Origin: Micromonospora vinacea
Lineage (GTDB): Bacteria > Actinomycetota > Actinomycetes > Mycobacteriales > Micromonosporaceae
NCBI RefSeq assembly: GCF_015751785.1
Contig: NZ_JADOTY010000001.1
Span: forward strand, 4,712,001-4,776,000
Direction of reading: 5' to 3'
DNA length: 64,000 nt
This document shows, in pieces, positions 48,520 to 56,670 of this stretch. The translations under genes and the position numbers were made by a program. Below the pieces are notes generated by a model. It saw nothing but the letters and a program-made list of their open reading frames with translations, was not told where the DNA came from and did no database searches. Numbering within the stretch: the stretch's first letter is position 1; each line of letters starts with the position of its first letter.

Positions 48520-49497
48520 ATGCCCGGACGTACCGTCGCCAAGCTGGCCACCGTGAGCGCCGTCATCGCGGCCTCGGTGCTGGCCGTGGCGCCCACCGCA
48601 CACGCCGACCTGGTCACCCACTGCATCGGCACCGGCGGCGCGGTGACAGTGCCCAACGACCTGCTCGTGCCCGCCGGAGAGTCCTGCGCGCTGACCGGCA
48701 CCACGATCACCGGCAACGTCACCGTCGCGGCCGGCGGCAACCTGGTGGTGACCGGCGGCCGGATCAGCGGTGAGGTGCGCGTCGCCGCCGACGGGTACCT
48801 CGACGCGACCGAGACGACAGTCGACGGCCAACTGGTGCTCGCGGCCGGTGGGTACGGGATCTTCCTGAAGGACGCCCGCACCGGCACCGTGACCGTACGG
48901 CCGAAGGGCGCCACCACCATCGACAGTTTCCTCTTCGCCGAGGCGTCGACGGTCGCCGGGCACGTCAACGTCGGTGCCGGTGAGGTCCGGCTCGACAACG
49001 GCACCCAGGTGCAGCGCAACCTCAGCAGCACCGGCACCTACTACACCGACCTGCACGACTCGTTCGTGGACGGCACGCTGTCGGTGCTCAACAGCGCCAC
49101 CGGCAGTGTGGTGTGTGGCAGTGCGGTCCAGGGCCGGGCCACCTTCGCCGGCAACCTGGGTGGTGTGCAGCTCGGCCCGAACGGCACCCTCGACAGCTGC
49201 GCCTCCGGCGGCTACTGGGGCGGGGACGTGAGCATCACCAGCACCACCGGTGGCGTCACCGTCGACGACAACATCATCAACGGCCAGTTGGCGGTGACGT
49301 CCAACGACCCGGCCGCCCAAGTGGCCGCGAACAACCGGATCCGTGGCGGGGTGACCGGTGACCAGGCCGCGGCGACCACCAACCGGTCGGCCCGGGTGGC
49401 CGGCCCGGACCGGGAGGACGCCGGTGACCAGCGGGCCGAGGTCCGCCGTACCTCGGCGGTGCAGGAGGCCACCGAGGCGGGCGCCGCCCGGCTCTGA
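48520..49497 (+). CDS. Secreted repetitive beta-solenoid-like protein
   Basis: A 325-residue exported protein; the signal MPGRTVAKLATVSAVIAASV ends at AHADLVT. The mature part is a chain of short repeats rich in Gly, Val and Thr (TGNVTVAAGGNLVVTGG, SGEVRVAADGYLDATE, DGQLVLAAGGYGIFLK), as in right-handed beta-helix surface proteins. Four Cys are present, the first pair in VTHCIGTGG and GESCALTG. The C-terminus (DREDAGDQRAEVRR) is charged. The start is set at 48520 by AGGGAG 7 nt upstream, although an ATG at 48484 overlaps the previous stop. It is the last gene of the laccase cassette; the function is unknown. Confidence 0.78.
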   Translation: MPGRTVAKLATVSAVIAASVLAVAPTAHADLVTHCIGTGGAVTVPNDLLVPAGESCALTGTTITGNVTVAAGGNLVVTGGRISGEVRVAADGYLDATETTVDGQLVLAAGGYGIFLKDARTGTVTVRPKGATTIDSFLFAEASTVAGHVNVGAGEVRLDNGTQVQRNLSSTGTYYTDLHDSFVDGTLSVLNSATGSVVCGSAVQGRATFAGNLGGVQLGPNGTLDSCASGGYWGGDVSITSTTGGVTVDDNIINGQLAVTSNDPAAQVAANNRIRGGVTGDQAAATTNRSARVAGPDREDAGDQRAEVRRTSAVQEATEAGAARL

Positions 49498-49506
49498 CCG
49501 ATCGAC

Positions 49507-49550
49507 GCGGCGGTGGCCGGTCACCCCTCGGGGTGACCGGCCACCGCCGC
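49507..49550 (+). terminator. Very strong terminator of the laccase cassette
   Basis: A perfect 21-bp stem (49507-49527 with 49530-49550) closed by a CTCG turn, 9 nt after the stop codon of the beta-solenoid gene. It marks the end of the cassette. Confidence 0.92.
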
Positions 49551-50099
49551 CGTACCGGGCCGGACCGCCGCGAGTCGCGCTCGGGTGGCGCTGCGCCCGA
49601 TCGACGTGGAGTTGACCAGCCAATCTGTCGCACGCAGGCGCCGACACCGGACAGCAGCAGAGGGTGGGCCGGGATGCCCATGAACTCCTCGGACACACTG
49701 CTGCTCATCTGTCCCACCACGTGCTTGACGGATCCGTCCCGCCACATGCTTGACAGCTGATCTAGCCTGGCTACTCCAGGTAATCGAGGTAGCGACGCTA
49801 TGGCAGGGGAACTCATGGTCGACGTTGCAGACGAGGCTCCCTGCTGGGCCGCGATTGAGACGGCAGTGGCAACCAGGGCGAGTGATCGACATCCTTTGCA
49901 CTGGGAGACGAACAACCTCCCGGGGCGAGCGCCTCGACGTCCAGCGGCTGCGCGTGCTCCCGATCGACCCGGCGCATCGACGACGCTGAGGTGCCCCTCA
50001 GGCATCGACTCCTCCCGACAACGGACAGCACTGTCGATGCTGTCACACGGGACACCAGATTGAGTACGCGCACTCATCCCGCCACTACCGCCGGCCGGA
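49551..50099. other. Degenerate intergenic region without intact gene
   Basis: This stretch of 549 bases holds no convincing gene. It contains a near-direct repeat CCACGTGCTTGACGG / CCACATGCTTGACAG (49717-49731, 49742-49756) and a short plus-strand frame (49800-50063, MAGELMVDVADEAPCWAAIE) whose end has poor coding character. It also holds a minus-strand fragment (49640-49708) described separately. GC is lower and stop codons more frequent than in the flanks. Confidence 0.5.
49640..49708 (-). pseudogene. Possible N-terminal remnant of a DUF2231-type membrane protein
   Basis: Reading from an ATG at 49708, the frame gives MSSSVSEEFMGIPAHPLLLS. Gly-Ile/Leu-Pro-x-His-x-Leu is the N-terminal signature of DUF2231 membrane proteins. 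After this the expected hydrophobic helices are missing, and the frame becomes Arg/Pro-rich shadow sequence. Recognisable similarity is only about 20 residues, so this is a tentative call of a decayed or chance fragment. Confidence 0.3.
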
Positions 50100-50864
50100 A
50101 TGCTCGACGCCATGGCTCTTAGTCGCCGGATCAGCGTGGTGCCCCTGGTGCTGTGTCTGCTGCTCGGCGGGTGCGCGGAACAGCGCGACGGCGACACAAT
50201 GGCGCGGTCACTCGCGGCTGCAGAGGCGAAACGCCTCGATGACGATCTCACCCGCGACCGGGTCCGGGACGCCGAGTGGCTCGCCGCGATCCACGTCCCC
50301 GAGACGGTGGAGGGCACCAACTCGACCATCCGACGGGAACCACTCGCCTGGTCGGGAAGCACCGGCGTCAACGAGCAGGCCGTCATCGACGTACGGATCG
50401 TGGTCACGGTCGCCGAGGATTACGGGGCCACCTTCGGAGACCTGGGCAACTCCGCCGGCCAGGCCACGCGGTGCTACCGCTACCGGCTCGAACTCCAGCG
50501 CCACACGCCGTACCAGGAGATAATCTGCCCGTCGGTGGCCACTCTGCCGGTGCCCAGCGTGGGGCCGATCCCGGCGCTGCCTCCGGACGCACGCGACCGG
50601 CTCAGCGTGGCGCTGCGCACCGCCACGCCTGGCACCCTCGCTGGCGTCGTGCGGGCGGCGTTTCCCGCGAAACACATCACCGTCGACACGGTCACCCACA
50701 AGGGCGTACTCGTCGCCGCGGTGGGCGTACCCGCCGAGCGGGAATGTCTCCTCCTGATCCGGACTTCCTCCGGAGCAGTCGAATCACCCGGGTACGACCC
50801 CACCTGGCTGCAACCCGGCGAGACTGGGTGCAGGACCGGGCTGTACGTCTCGCCACCGCGGTAG
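50100..50864 (+). CDS. Secreted lipoprotein of unknown function
   Basis: A 254-residue lipoprotein: N-terminus MLDAMALSRRISVVPLVLCL with lipobox LLLGGC, then a charged helix (MARSLAAAEAKRLDDDLTRD). The mature part mixes beta strands with Cys in ATRCYRYRLELQ, QEIICPSV, ERECLLLIR and GETGCRTG, suggesting two disulfides. I know no family for it. The start is ambiguous between ATG 50100 and ATG 50112; no ribosome-binding site is convincing for either. Neighbours give no clue. Confidence 0.65.
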   Translation: MLDAMALSRRISVVPLVLCLLLGGCAEQRDGDTMARSLAAAEAKRLDDDLTRDRVRDAEWLAAIHVPETVEGTNSTIRREPLAWSGSTGVNEQAVIDVRIVVTVAEDYGATFGDLGNSAGQATRCYRYRLELQRHTPYQEIICPSVATLPVPSVGPIPALPPDARDRLSVALRTATPGTLAGVVRAAFPAKHITVDTVTHKGVLVAAVGVPAERECLLLIRTSSGAVESPGYDPTWLQPGETGCRTGLYVSPPR

Positions 50865-51155
50865 AGGCCGGCCGGAGCCGCGCTGGCCGAGGTGGTGTGG
50901 GGACGCTGTGAAGCTGAATCGTCTGCGACATCGGTTCGACCTGGTGGCGGCGGCGATCCGGGGTGTCATCACCATGCTCCCGGCACTCACGCCCACCCAG
51001 ACGGTCTCCCGGACCCAGGGCACCCATCGCTCCGCATGATCGACCTGCTCGGAGAGCAGGTCGGCTGGCGCGAGGTCTCCGGCGTCGGGTTGGCCTGGGG
51101 CCGAACCATCCACCGGAGACCTCGCCGATCCGCGACGACTCGGCGGCCGGTCAGC
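50865..51155. other. Intergenic stretch with two short unassigned frames
   Basis: A GTG-started frame (50908-51039, 43 codons, beginning VKLNRLRHRFDLVAAAIRG) overlaps by ATGA a second frame from 51036 (MIDLLGEQVGWREVSGVGLA) that runs toward the convergent DUF1996 gene. The overlap and the quality of the second peptide resemble real genes, but both lack a clear ribosome-binding site and a recognisable family. They may be remnants. Confidence 0.25.
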
Positions 51156-52292
51156 TCAGAAGTTACCGGCCGAGTTGCACTTCACGCCCTGGTCGAGGCA
51201 GTTGCGCACCCGGGCCGCGAGCGCCTCGTCCTTCCACGCGTTGAAGAAGTCCGCGTGCATGGAGAACGACGTGCCGGAGGCGAGGGTGATGCCGTCCGTG
51301 TTCGCGCTCAACGGATACGAGATCACGAAGGACACCGACGGGACGGGCACCGGGTGGCTCTTCGGGCACGCCCCGGTGTGGTCCCCGTTGGCCATGTGCG
51401 CCTTGTGGTCGGGGCTGTCCAGGTGCCTGCCGTCCCAGCAGTCCGGGAAGGTGATCTGCCGGACGATGTTCGCGGTCTTCGCGCAGACCGGGAAGGTCTT
51501 GTCAGCGCTGCGGCCGACCTCGCCGCCGATGCCGGCGCACCAGAAGTGGTTGCCCTGCTTGTCCGGGGTGTCGACCTGGTTCTTGGCGTTACCGGTGATC
51601 ATCCGCAGGCCGAACGGGAACGGCTGGGTCCTGCTCGGGTCCTTCAGCCGGGAACCGTAGTAGACGGTCACCTCCTTCGGGTCCACGACCTTGCCGTTCT
51701 GGTACATCGTCGGCACCCAGTAGGCGGACTGGTCGTCCGGCGAGTTGCAGGTGGTCGCCTTCGACGCCCGCAGCGATTCGGCTGTCGAGTTGGCGTCGGT
51801 CGACCTGTTGCCCCAGAACGTGTGGTTGTGCGAGCCACCCACCAGCTTGGGCAGCACGATCGGGTCGTCGCTGTTGTGGTGGCTGGTCGTACAGCCGACG
51901 TTGAATTCGGGCACCTTGACGGGGTTGCCGGTCACCGGCTTGGGCTTGCGCGCGAAGAACGCCTTCGTCGCGGAGGCCTGCGCGGCAGCGTCGATCGTGA
52001 TCCAGCCACCGGATGCGGTGGGCGGGGCGGCGCTGGTCGCCGGGGTTCCCGGCTTACCCGGGCCGGACGGGGTGGCCGAGGTGCCCGGGGCGCTCGGCGT
52101 TCCCGACGGGTCGCCCGCGGCGGTGGCCGTCGGCGCGTCCGGGCTGGACGAGCCGATGCCGGTGTCGCTGGACGGGCCGGACCCGCCGGGAGTGCCCGGC
52201 GCCTCCTTGCATCCGCCGGCGAGCGCCACGCTCACCAGCAGCAGGGCGGTGACGGAACGACGGTGTCGAGGGGTGGATCGAAGTTTTATCAA
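51156..52292 (-). CDS. DUF1996-domain secreted lipoprotein
   Basis: A 378-residue secreted protein: lipoprotein-type signal (VTALLLVSVALAGGC), a long Ser/Pro/Thr/Gly linker (about residues 30-95), and a DUF1996 domain (about 105-375). The domain is marked by NVGCTTSHHNSDDPIVLP, VGGSHNHTFWGNRSTDANST, YWVPTMYQNGKVV and the conserved FPDCWDGRHLDSPDHKAHM. His-rich motifs suggest metal binding. Members occur in fungi and actinomycetes next to carbohydrate-active enzymes; their biochemical role is not established. The frame starts at TTG 52292 with AAAGG upstream; no better ATG or GTG precedes the signal. Confidence 0.85.
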   Translation of the reverse strand: MIKLRSTPRHRRSVTALLLVSVALAGGCKEAPGTPGGSGPSSDTGIGSSSPDAPTATAAGDPSGTPSAPGTSATPSGPGKPGTPATSAAPPTASGGWITIDAAAQASATKAFFARKPKPVTGNPVKVPEFNVGCTTSHHNSDDPIVLPKLVGGSHNHTFWGNRSTDANSTAESLRASKATTCNSPDDQSAYWVPTMYQNGKVVDPKEVTVYYGSRLKDPSRTQPFPFGLRMITGNAKNQVDTPDKQGNHFWCAGIGGEVGRSADKTFPVCAKTANIVRQITFPDCWDGRHLDSPDHKAHMANGDHTGACPKSHPVPVPSVSFVISYPLSANTDGITLASGTSFSMHADFFNAWKDEALAARVRNCLDQGVKCNSAGNF

Positions 52293-52523
52293 CGGGGGAG
52301 CACCTTTCTTCCGAGCACGAAGAATACGAGTCGGCCCCCTGCTCGTTTCCAGGTGAAACGATTAATTCTCCCTTAAATATCGCTCAGCGATTGCCCGGTC
52401 AGCTTTGCGCAGTCGCCGCGATGTCGGCTCAATCTCAATTCTCTGATTTTTTTCCAAAAACCGTAATCAGCGACTGTGGCGGCACTCTGCCTTTCTGCCG
52501 GGTGCCCCCGACCGCCGTCCCGC
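52293..52523. other. AT-rich intergenic region between two minus-strand genes
   Basis: It holds the promoter of the DUF1996 gene (minus-strand AAATAT and TTAATC elements near 52360-52378). A small inverted repeat CTGATT / AATCAG (52443-52448 and 52465-52470) enclosing a T-run and an A-run may end transcripts from either side. Nothing else was seen. Confidence 0.4.
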
Positions 52524-53057
52524 TCAGCACTTGTCGCGTGCCTTGCGCAGGAAGGTCTCCCGGGACACGACCTTCGTATCGTCATGTCCGCGCGGCGCCA
52601 GGACCTGGTCCGGGCCGATGCGCGGCAGGTCCGCGAGGGTGAAGTCCACCGAGATGGCCTTACGGCGACTTGACCCGTCGAGGCTGTACGTGACTCCGGG
52701 GCGAAGTTCGGTGAGCAACTGGACGTCCACCTCCACGCCTGGTTCAGGCCCTGGGAAGTCGACCGGCTCATCGACTTCCCAGCCCTCCGGTGGTTGACCG
52801 AACAGGGTGACTTCCACGACCTCGGTCGTGGGTTGGCCGCTGACGTCCCACTTGATCAGTGGTCGCTGGCCCGGCTCGTCCGGGTGGTCGTTTTCGAAAA
52901 CGCCGAGCTGCGCGAAATCGTCGTCGCACGTCACCAGCACGCCGACCGGCCGGCCGTCCTGGACGGCGAGAGCGACCAGCGGCTCATCCGGCGGGGTGCA
53001 GGCGGTAAGGAGGAGGGGAAGTGCCAACAGAATCAGTGGACGTCGTCTTTTGCCCAT
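52524..53057 (-). CDS. Small secreted lipoprotein, unknown function
   Basis: A 177-residue lipoprotein. The signal MGKRRRPLILLALPLLLTAC carries lipobox LLTAC. The mature part is acidic and beta-rich (VGVLVTCDDDFAQLGVFEND, VEVTLFGQPPEGWEVDEPVD) and ends KVVSRETFLRKARDKC; the terminal Cys may pair with the internal one. No family recognised. The start at 53057 is preferred over a further ATG at 53084 because the signal begins there. Divergent from the L,D-transpeptidase gene. Confidence 0.68.
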   Translation of the reverse strand: MGKRRRPLILLALPLLLTACTPPDEPLVALAVQDGRPVGVLVTCDDDFAQLGVFENDHPDEPGQRPLIKWDVSGQPTTEVVEVTLFGQPPEGWEVDEPVDFPGPEPGVEVDVQLLTELRPGVTYSLDGSSRRKAISVDFTLADLPRIGPDQVLAPRGHDDTKVVSRETFLRKARDKC

Positions 53058-53242
53058 GTCGGCAGCGTTCCATGTCGGCATCACGCTTCGATGCCCCGAG
53101 GATCACGAAAGGGAGATGCCACCGACGCGTGTCGCGCCGAAGGGCTCCCCCCTTCGCTGCGTGATTGCCGGAAACAGCGCGGGGCACCGCCGACGCGGAG
53201 AGAATTGCCGCCACGGAGCACACGGAAGCCGGGGGACGTTCG

Positions 53243-54511
53243 ATGGGTTTACGAAGGCGCATGGCGCTCGTGGCGGTGACCGTCGCGGCGACACCGCTGG
53301 TCCTCGGTGGTTGCACCACCGAGCGGAAGGCCACCGTGCGTCAGGCCGAGCGGGCGGTGCCCTCGCCCGAACTGACCCTTACGCCCGTCGACCTCTCCCG
53401 GAACGTGCCGCTCAGCGCCGAGGTGGTTCCGCTCGTCAGGGGCGGGAAGATCACCGCGGTGCGCCTCGTCGACGACACCGGCACGCTGGTCCGGGCGGAG
53501 CCACGCGAGGACGGCTCGGCCTGGGTGCCGACCGCTCCGTTGCGGCCGCGGCGCACCTACACCGCGGCCGTGACCGCCACCGCCGACTCCGGGCGGACCA
53601 CCACCCGCACCACCACCTTCACCACCGCGGCCACGTCGACGAAGCCGCAGGTGACCAGCACCCTCTACTTCGCCGACAAGCGGACGTACGGCACGGCCAT
53701 GCCGGTGACCATCGGCTTCGATCCGCCCATCGCCAGGGCGGCCCGTGCCGACGTGCAGCGTCGGTTGTTCGTCACCACGAAGCCGGCCCAGCCGGGCGTC
53801 TGGTCCTGGGTGGACGACGGCAGCCAGGTCTACTACCGGGCTCCCGACTTCTGGCGGCCGGGCACGACCATCAGTGTCCGGGCCGGCCTGGAGGGTCTGC
53901 CGATCGGCAGGAACCACATCGGTGACGCCGACCGCGCCGCGACGTCCCGGATCGGACGGCAGGTGGCGCTCGAGGTCGACAACGCCACCAAGCAGATGCG
54001 CGTGCTACGGGACGGCAGGCTGATCCGCAGGATCCCGGTCAGCCTCGGCAAGCGCAGCACCCCCACGTCCAGCGGCAAGATGGTGATCATGGAGAAGCAC
54101 CAGCGCACCACGTTCGACACGCGCGGCGAGCCGAACGGCGGCTACGTGGTGAACGTCAAGGACGCGCAACGGCTCACCTGGGGCGGCGAGTTCATCCACG
54201 GGGCACCCTGGTCGGTGTCCGATCAGGGACACCGCAACGTCTCACACGGCTGCACGAACATCTCGGCGGCCAACGCCGACTGGCTGATGGGCGTCACCCA
54301 GGTCGGCGACCTGGTCACCTTCACCGGCACCGAGGTCCGGCTCCAGCCGGGCAACGGCTGGACGGCCTGGAACACCAGTTGGGGCCAGTTCGTCAAGGGC
54401 AGCGCACTGCCCGTACCCGCGGATCTTCGACCGGCCCCGGCGTCGGCGCCGCCGGCGCGGGCGGTCGCCGGTGGCACGCCGACGCCGTCGCCGCCCGCCT
54501 CCGGCGGCTGA
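53243..54511 (+). CDS. L,D-transpeptidase (lipoprotein, Ig-like domains)
   Basis: A 422-residue cell-wall enzyme of the actinobacterial Ldt type. The lipoprotein signal has VLGGC (about residue 24). Two Ig-like domains (about 40-225) precede the YkuD catalytic domain (about 228-360). The catalytic motif is HGAPWSVSDQGHRNVSHGCT, with His in HGAP and the nucleophile Cys in SHGC (about 336). It forms 3-3 cross-links in peptidoglycan outside the membrane. The Pro/Ala/Thr-rich tail (about 385-422) is longer than in mycobacterial LdtB-type enzymes. The ATG at 53243 follows GGGGGA. Confidence 0.95.
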   Translation: MGLRRRMALVAVTVAATPLVLGGCTTERKATVRQAERAVPSPELTLTPVDLSRNVPLSAEVVPLVRGGKITAVRLVDDTGTLVRAEPREDGSAWVPTAPLRPRRTYTAAVTATADSGRTTTRTTTFTTAATSTKPQVTSTLYFADKRTYGTAMPVTIGFDPPIARAARADVQRRLFVTTKPAQPGVWSWVDDGSQVYYRAPDFWRPGTTISVRAGLEGLPIGRNHIGDADRAATSRIGRQVALEVDNATKQMRVLRDGRLIRRIPVSLGKRSTPTSSGKMVIMEKHQRTTFDTRGEPNGGYVVNVKDAQRLTWGGEFIHGAPWSVSDQGHRNVSHGCTNISAANADWLMGVTQVGDLVTFTGTEVRLQPGNGWTAWNTSWGQFVKGSALPVPADLRPAPASAPPARAVAGGTPTPSPPASGG

Positions 54512-54568
54512 ACCACCGGCCGCCCGGCGGGCTCTCACCGCTTGCCCGGCGGCCCTACCCTCCGGGCC

Positions 54569-55021
54569 ATGACGTACGAGCCGATGATGGTTTCCGACCC
54601 GAGGCCCAACCGGACGCTTCGGACGGTCCTGATCGTCGTCGGCGCCCTGCTGGCTTTGTGCTGCGTGATCGGCACCTGCGTCGGCCTCTGGCTCTACCGC
54701 TCGGTCAAGGACACCGTCGAACCGGTCCGGGTGGCCGCGACGGCCTACCTCGACGACGTGCAGGCCGGCAACTACGCGGGCGCGTACCAGCGGCTGTGCG
54801 ACAGGGTGCGCGACACGATGCCGCAGGAGGACTTCACCCGGATCCAGAGCGCGCAGTTGAAGGTCAGCAGTTACGAGATCACCGGCGTGAACGTCAACAA
54901 CTACAACGGGCGGGTCACCGGGACCGTCCAGGTCGAGGCGGTCCAGGAGGCCACCGGTGCGACGTTCACCCAGGGGGTGGCGCTGGTCAAGGAGGACGGC
55001 GAGTGGCGTGTCTGCCAGTGA
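54569..55021 (+). CDS. Small membrane-anchored protein, DUF4878/NTF2-like
   Basis: A 150-residue protein: a short cytosolic N-terminus (MTYEPMMVSDPRPNRTLR), one transmembrane helix (about residues 19-41, TVLIVVGALLALCCVIGTCVGLW), and an extracytoplasmic domain of about 100 residues. That domain (AATAYLDDVQAGNYAGAYQRLC, ALVKEDGEWRVCQ) has the alpha-beta pattern of NTF2-like DUF4878 proteins. Paired Cys (RLCDRV and RVCQ) probably form a disulfide. No enzymatic residues are visible. It sits just after the transpeptidase gene; co-transcription is possible. Confidence 0.72.
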   Translation: MTYEPMMVSDPRPNRTLRTVLIVVGALLALCCVIGTCVGLWLYRSVKDTVEPVRVAATAYLDDVQAGNYAGAYQRLCDRVRDTMPQEDFTRIQSAQLKVSSYEITGVNVNNYNGRVTGTVQVEAVQEATGATFTQGVALVKEDGEWRVCQ

Positions 55022-55070
55022 GTCACCGCGCCGTCGCCGCCTGGAAGTCGGTATACGAGCTACGGTAAAA

Positions 55071-55088
55071 CCTGACGTGCACGTTAGG
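55071..55088. promoter_or_regulatory. MerR-type operator
   Basis: CCTGACGTGCACGTTAGG is an 18-bp dyad with one mismatched pair, around the palindrome ACGTGCACGT. Dyads of this form located between -35 and -10 are typical for MerR-family activators. It lies 44 nt before the MerR ATG, consistent with autoregulation. Confidence 0.7.
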
Positions 55089-55132
55089 GAGAAGGCTGTG
55101 TGGCTGGCGTCACCGGTTTGGGGGAGGGGTCG

Positions 55133-55516
55133 ATGCGGATCGGGGAACTCGCCGCGAAGACCGGGGTGTCGGTGCGCGCCCTGCGCTACTACGAGGAGCA
55201 GGGCCTGCTGGCCGCCGCACGGAGCAGTGGCGGCCAGCGTCACTACCTCGACGACGCGATCGACCGGGTGTATCTGATCCAGATGCTGTACGCCGCCGGC
55301 CTGTCCAGCCGAACCATCCTGGACCTGCTGCCCTGCGTCGACGCGAAGGTCAACACACCGCAGTCCCGGGCCATGCTCCGCGCCGAACGCGACCGCATCG
55401 ATCGGCAGATCACCCAACTCCGGCAGGCGCGCGAGCGGCTCGACGCGGTCATAGCGCTCAGCGAGAGCCCGGCCAGCGGTTGCACCCGGACCGACACCGA
55501 CGCCACGGTGGCGTAG
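55133..55516 (+). CDS. MerR-family transcriptional regulator
   Basis: A 127-residue MerR protein: the winged helix (residues 1-70) starts MRIGELAAKTGVSVRALRYY with EEQGLLAAARSSGGQRHY, and a dimer coiled coil follows (RAERDRIDRQITQLRQARERLDAV). Two Cys, in LLPCVDAKV and SGCTRTD, could sense metal or redox, but the spacing does not match CueR, ZntR or SoxR exactly. The ATG at 55133 is preceded by GGAGGGG. It has its own operator at 55071 and converges on the ROK gene; the target genes are not obvious. Confidence 0.93.
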   Translation: MRIGELAAKTGVSVRALRYYEEQGLLAAARSSGGQRHYLDDAIDRVYLIQMLYAAGLSSRTILDLLPCVDAKVNTPQSRAMLRAERDRIDRQITQLRQARERLDAVIALSESPASGCTRTDTDATVA

Positions 55517-55534
55517 CGACGCGGCAAGTCACTG

Positions 55535-56629
55535 TCAGATCGGGGCCAGCTCGGGAATGCCGTAGTGCTGGTCGAGGACCTGCATGGCGGCGCCCGCGGC
55601 GATCACGTCCGCGCCGAGGCTGGACAGGGCCACCCTCGTGCTGAGCCAGTCCGCGCGTCGCGCGTCCGCCCCGACGGCCTCGGTGACCGCCGCGAGATAG
55701 GTCTGCGGGTGCCGGAGGAGGTCCGCGCCCGCCAGCACCACGTGGGCGAGGTCGAGGGTCTGGAGCAGGTTGACGACGCCTACGGCCAGCACCCGGGCGG
55801 CGTGGGCGATGTCCCCGGCCTCGGCGGCGTGGTGGTGCACGATCTCCAGGCACCCGTGCCGGCCGCAGACGCACCGGGGCCCGGTCAGGTCGACGACAGT
55901 GTGGCCGAACTCGCCCGCGTTGGTGTGCGCCCCCCGGTGGGCCGCGCCGCCCAGCCAGAAGCCTCCGCCGATGCCGGACTCGACCATGATGAGGGCCGCG
56001 TCGCGGAACGTCGCGCCGTGCCGCCAGGCCTCCGCCGTGATCCCCGCGGTGACGTCCTTGTCCAGGTGGACGGGGAGGCCGAGGTGCTTCTCGGCGAGCT
56101 CGCGCAGCGGTACGTCGTGCCAGTGCCGCAGGCCGTGAGCGTCCCGGACCACGCCGTTGGCGTGGTCGAGTGGGCCGATCATGCCGATGCCCAGCCCGGT
56201 GAGCCGGCTCCGCAGGTCGCCGATGCCGGCCATCGTGTCGATGCCGACGTTCAGGGCGTCGAGGAGCTGCTCCGGGGTGAAGTCCGGCGGCAGCGGGCTG
56301 ACCGTCGAGTGGTGCACGGTGCCGGCCAGGTCGACCAGGACGAGCCGCAGCGTGCGCCGGGCCACGTGGGCGCCGATCGCGTACCGGCTGTCCGGGACGA
56401 GTTCGTAGACGACAGCGGGCTTGCCGATGCCCGGACGCCGGACGCCGGCGGGGCGGATCAGGCCGTCGGCGGTCAGCCGGGAGATGACCTTGGAGACCGC
56501 CTGTGGGGTCAGGCCGGTGGCCTCGACCACTGTCGCCCGCTCGAACGTGCGAGCGGTGCGTCCCACCGCCATCACCAGCGCCTGGTTGTAGCCGCGCAGG
56601 AAGGTGACGTCGGCAGTGACGCGAGTCAT
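55535..56629 (-). CDS. ROK-family transcriptional regulator (NagC/XylR type)
   Basis: A 364-residue ROK repressor. The N-terminal winged helix (about residues 15-75) reads RTARTFERATVVEATGLTPQ and AVSKVISRLTADGLIR. The sugar-kinase-like domain (about 80-360) has the ATP-loop-like LRLVLVDLAGTVHH, the Zn site in GPRCVCGRHGCLEIVHHHAA and the sugar-binding ESGIGGGFWLGGAAHRGAHTNAGEFGH. It senses a sugar or sugar phosphate. A dyad in the shared promoter region with the MFS gene (56642-56662) suggests that it controls this transporter. Confidence 0.93.
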   Translation of the reverse strand: MTRVTADVTFLRGYNQALVMAVGRTARTFERATVVEATGLTPQAVSKVISRLTADGLIRPAGVRRPGIGKPAVVYELVPDSRYAIGAHVARRTLRLVLVDLAGTVHHSTVSPLPPDFTPEQLLDALNVGIDTMAGIGDLRSRLTGLGIGMIGPLDHANGVVRDAHGLRHWHDVPLRELAEKHLGLPVHLDKDVTAGITAEAWRHGATFRDAALIMVESGIGGGFWLGGAAHRGAHTNAGEFGHTVVDLTGPRCVCGRHGCLEIVHHHAAEAGDIAHAARVLAVGVVNLLQTLDLAHVVLAGADLLRHPQTYLAAVTEAVGADARRADWLSTRVALSSLGADVIAAGAAMQVLDQHYGIPELAPI

Positions 56630-56641
56630 CTCACCACTCTA

Positions 56642-56662
56642 TTACGCAACGCTGTTGCTAAA
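56642..56662. promoter_or_regulatory. Dyad operator between ROK and MFS genes
   Basis: GCAAC-GCT-GTTGC (56646-56658) flanked by TT and AA gives TTnnGCAACnnnGTTGCnnAA. It lies in the only 41 bp between the divergent genes and overlaps the region of TAAATT (56659-56664), a possible -10 box for a near-leaderless MFS transcript. It is the candidate ROK operator. Confidence 0.65.
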
Positions 56663-56670
56663 TTTTTTCG

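Noticed and set aside
49800..50063. Plus-strand 87-codon gene
   Set aside because: Only the first 35 residues look protein-like; the remainder is shadow-type sequence and no family fits, so it is kept as part of the degenerate region.
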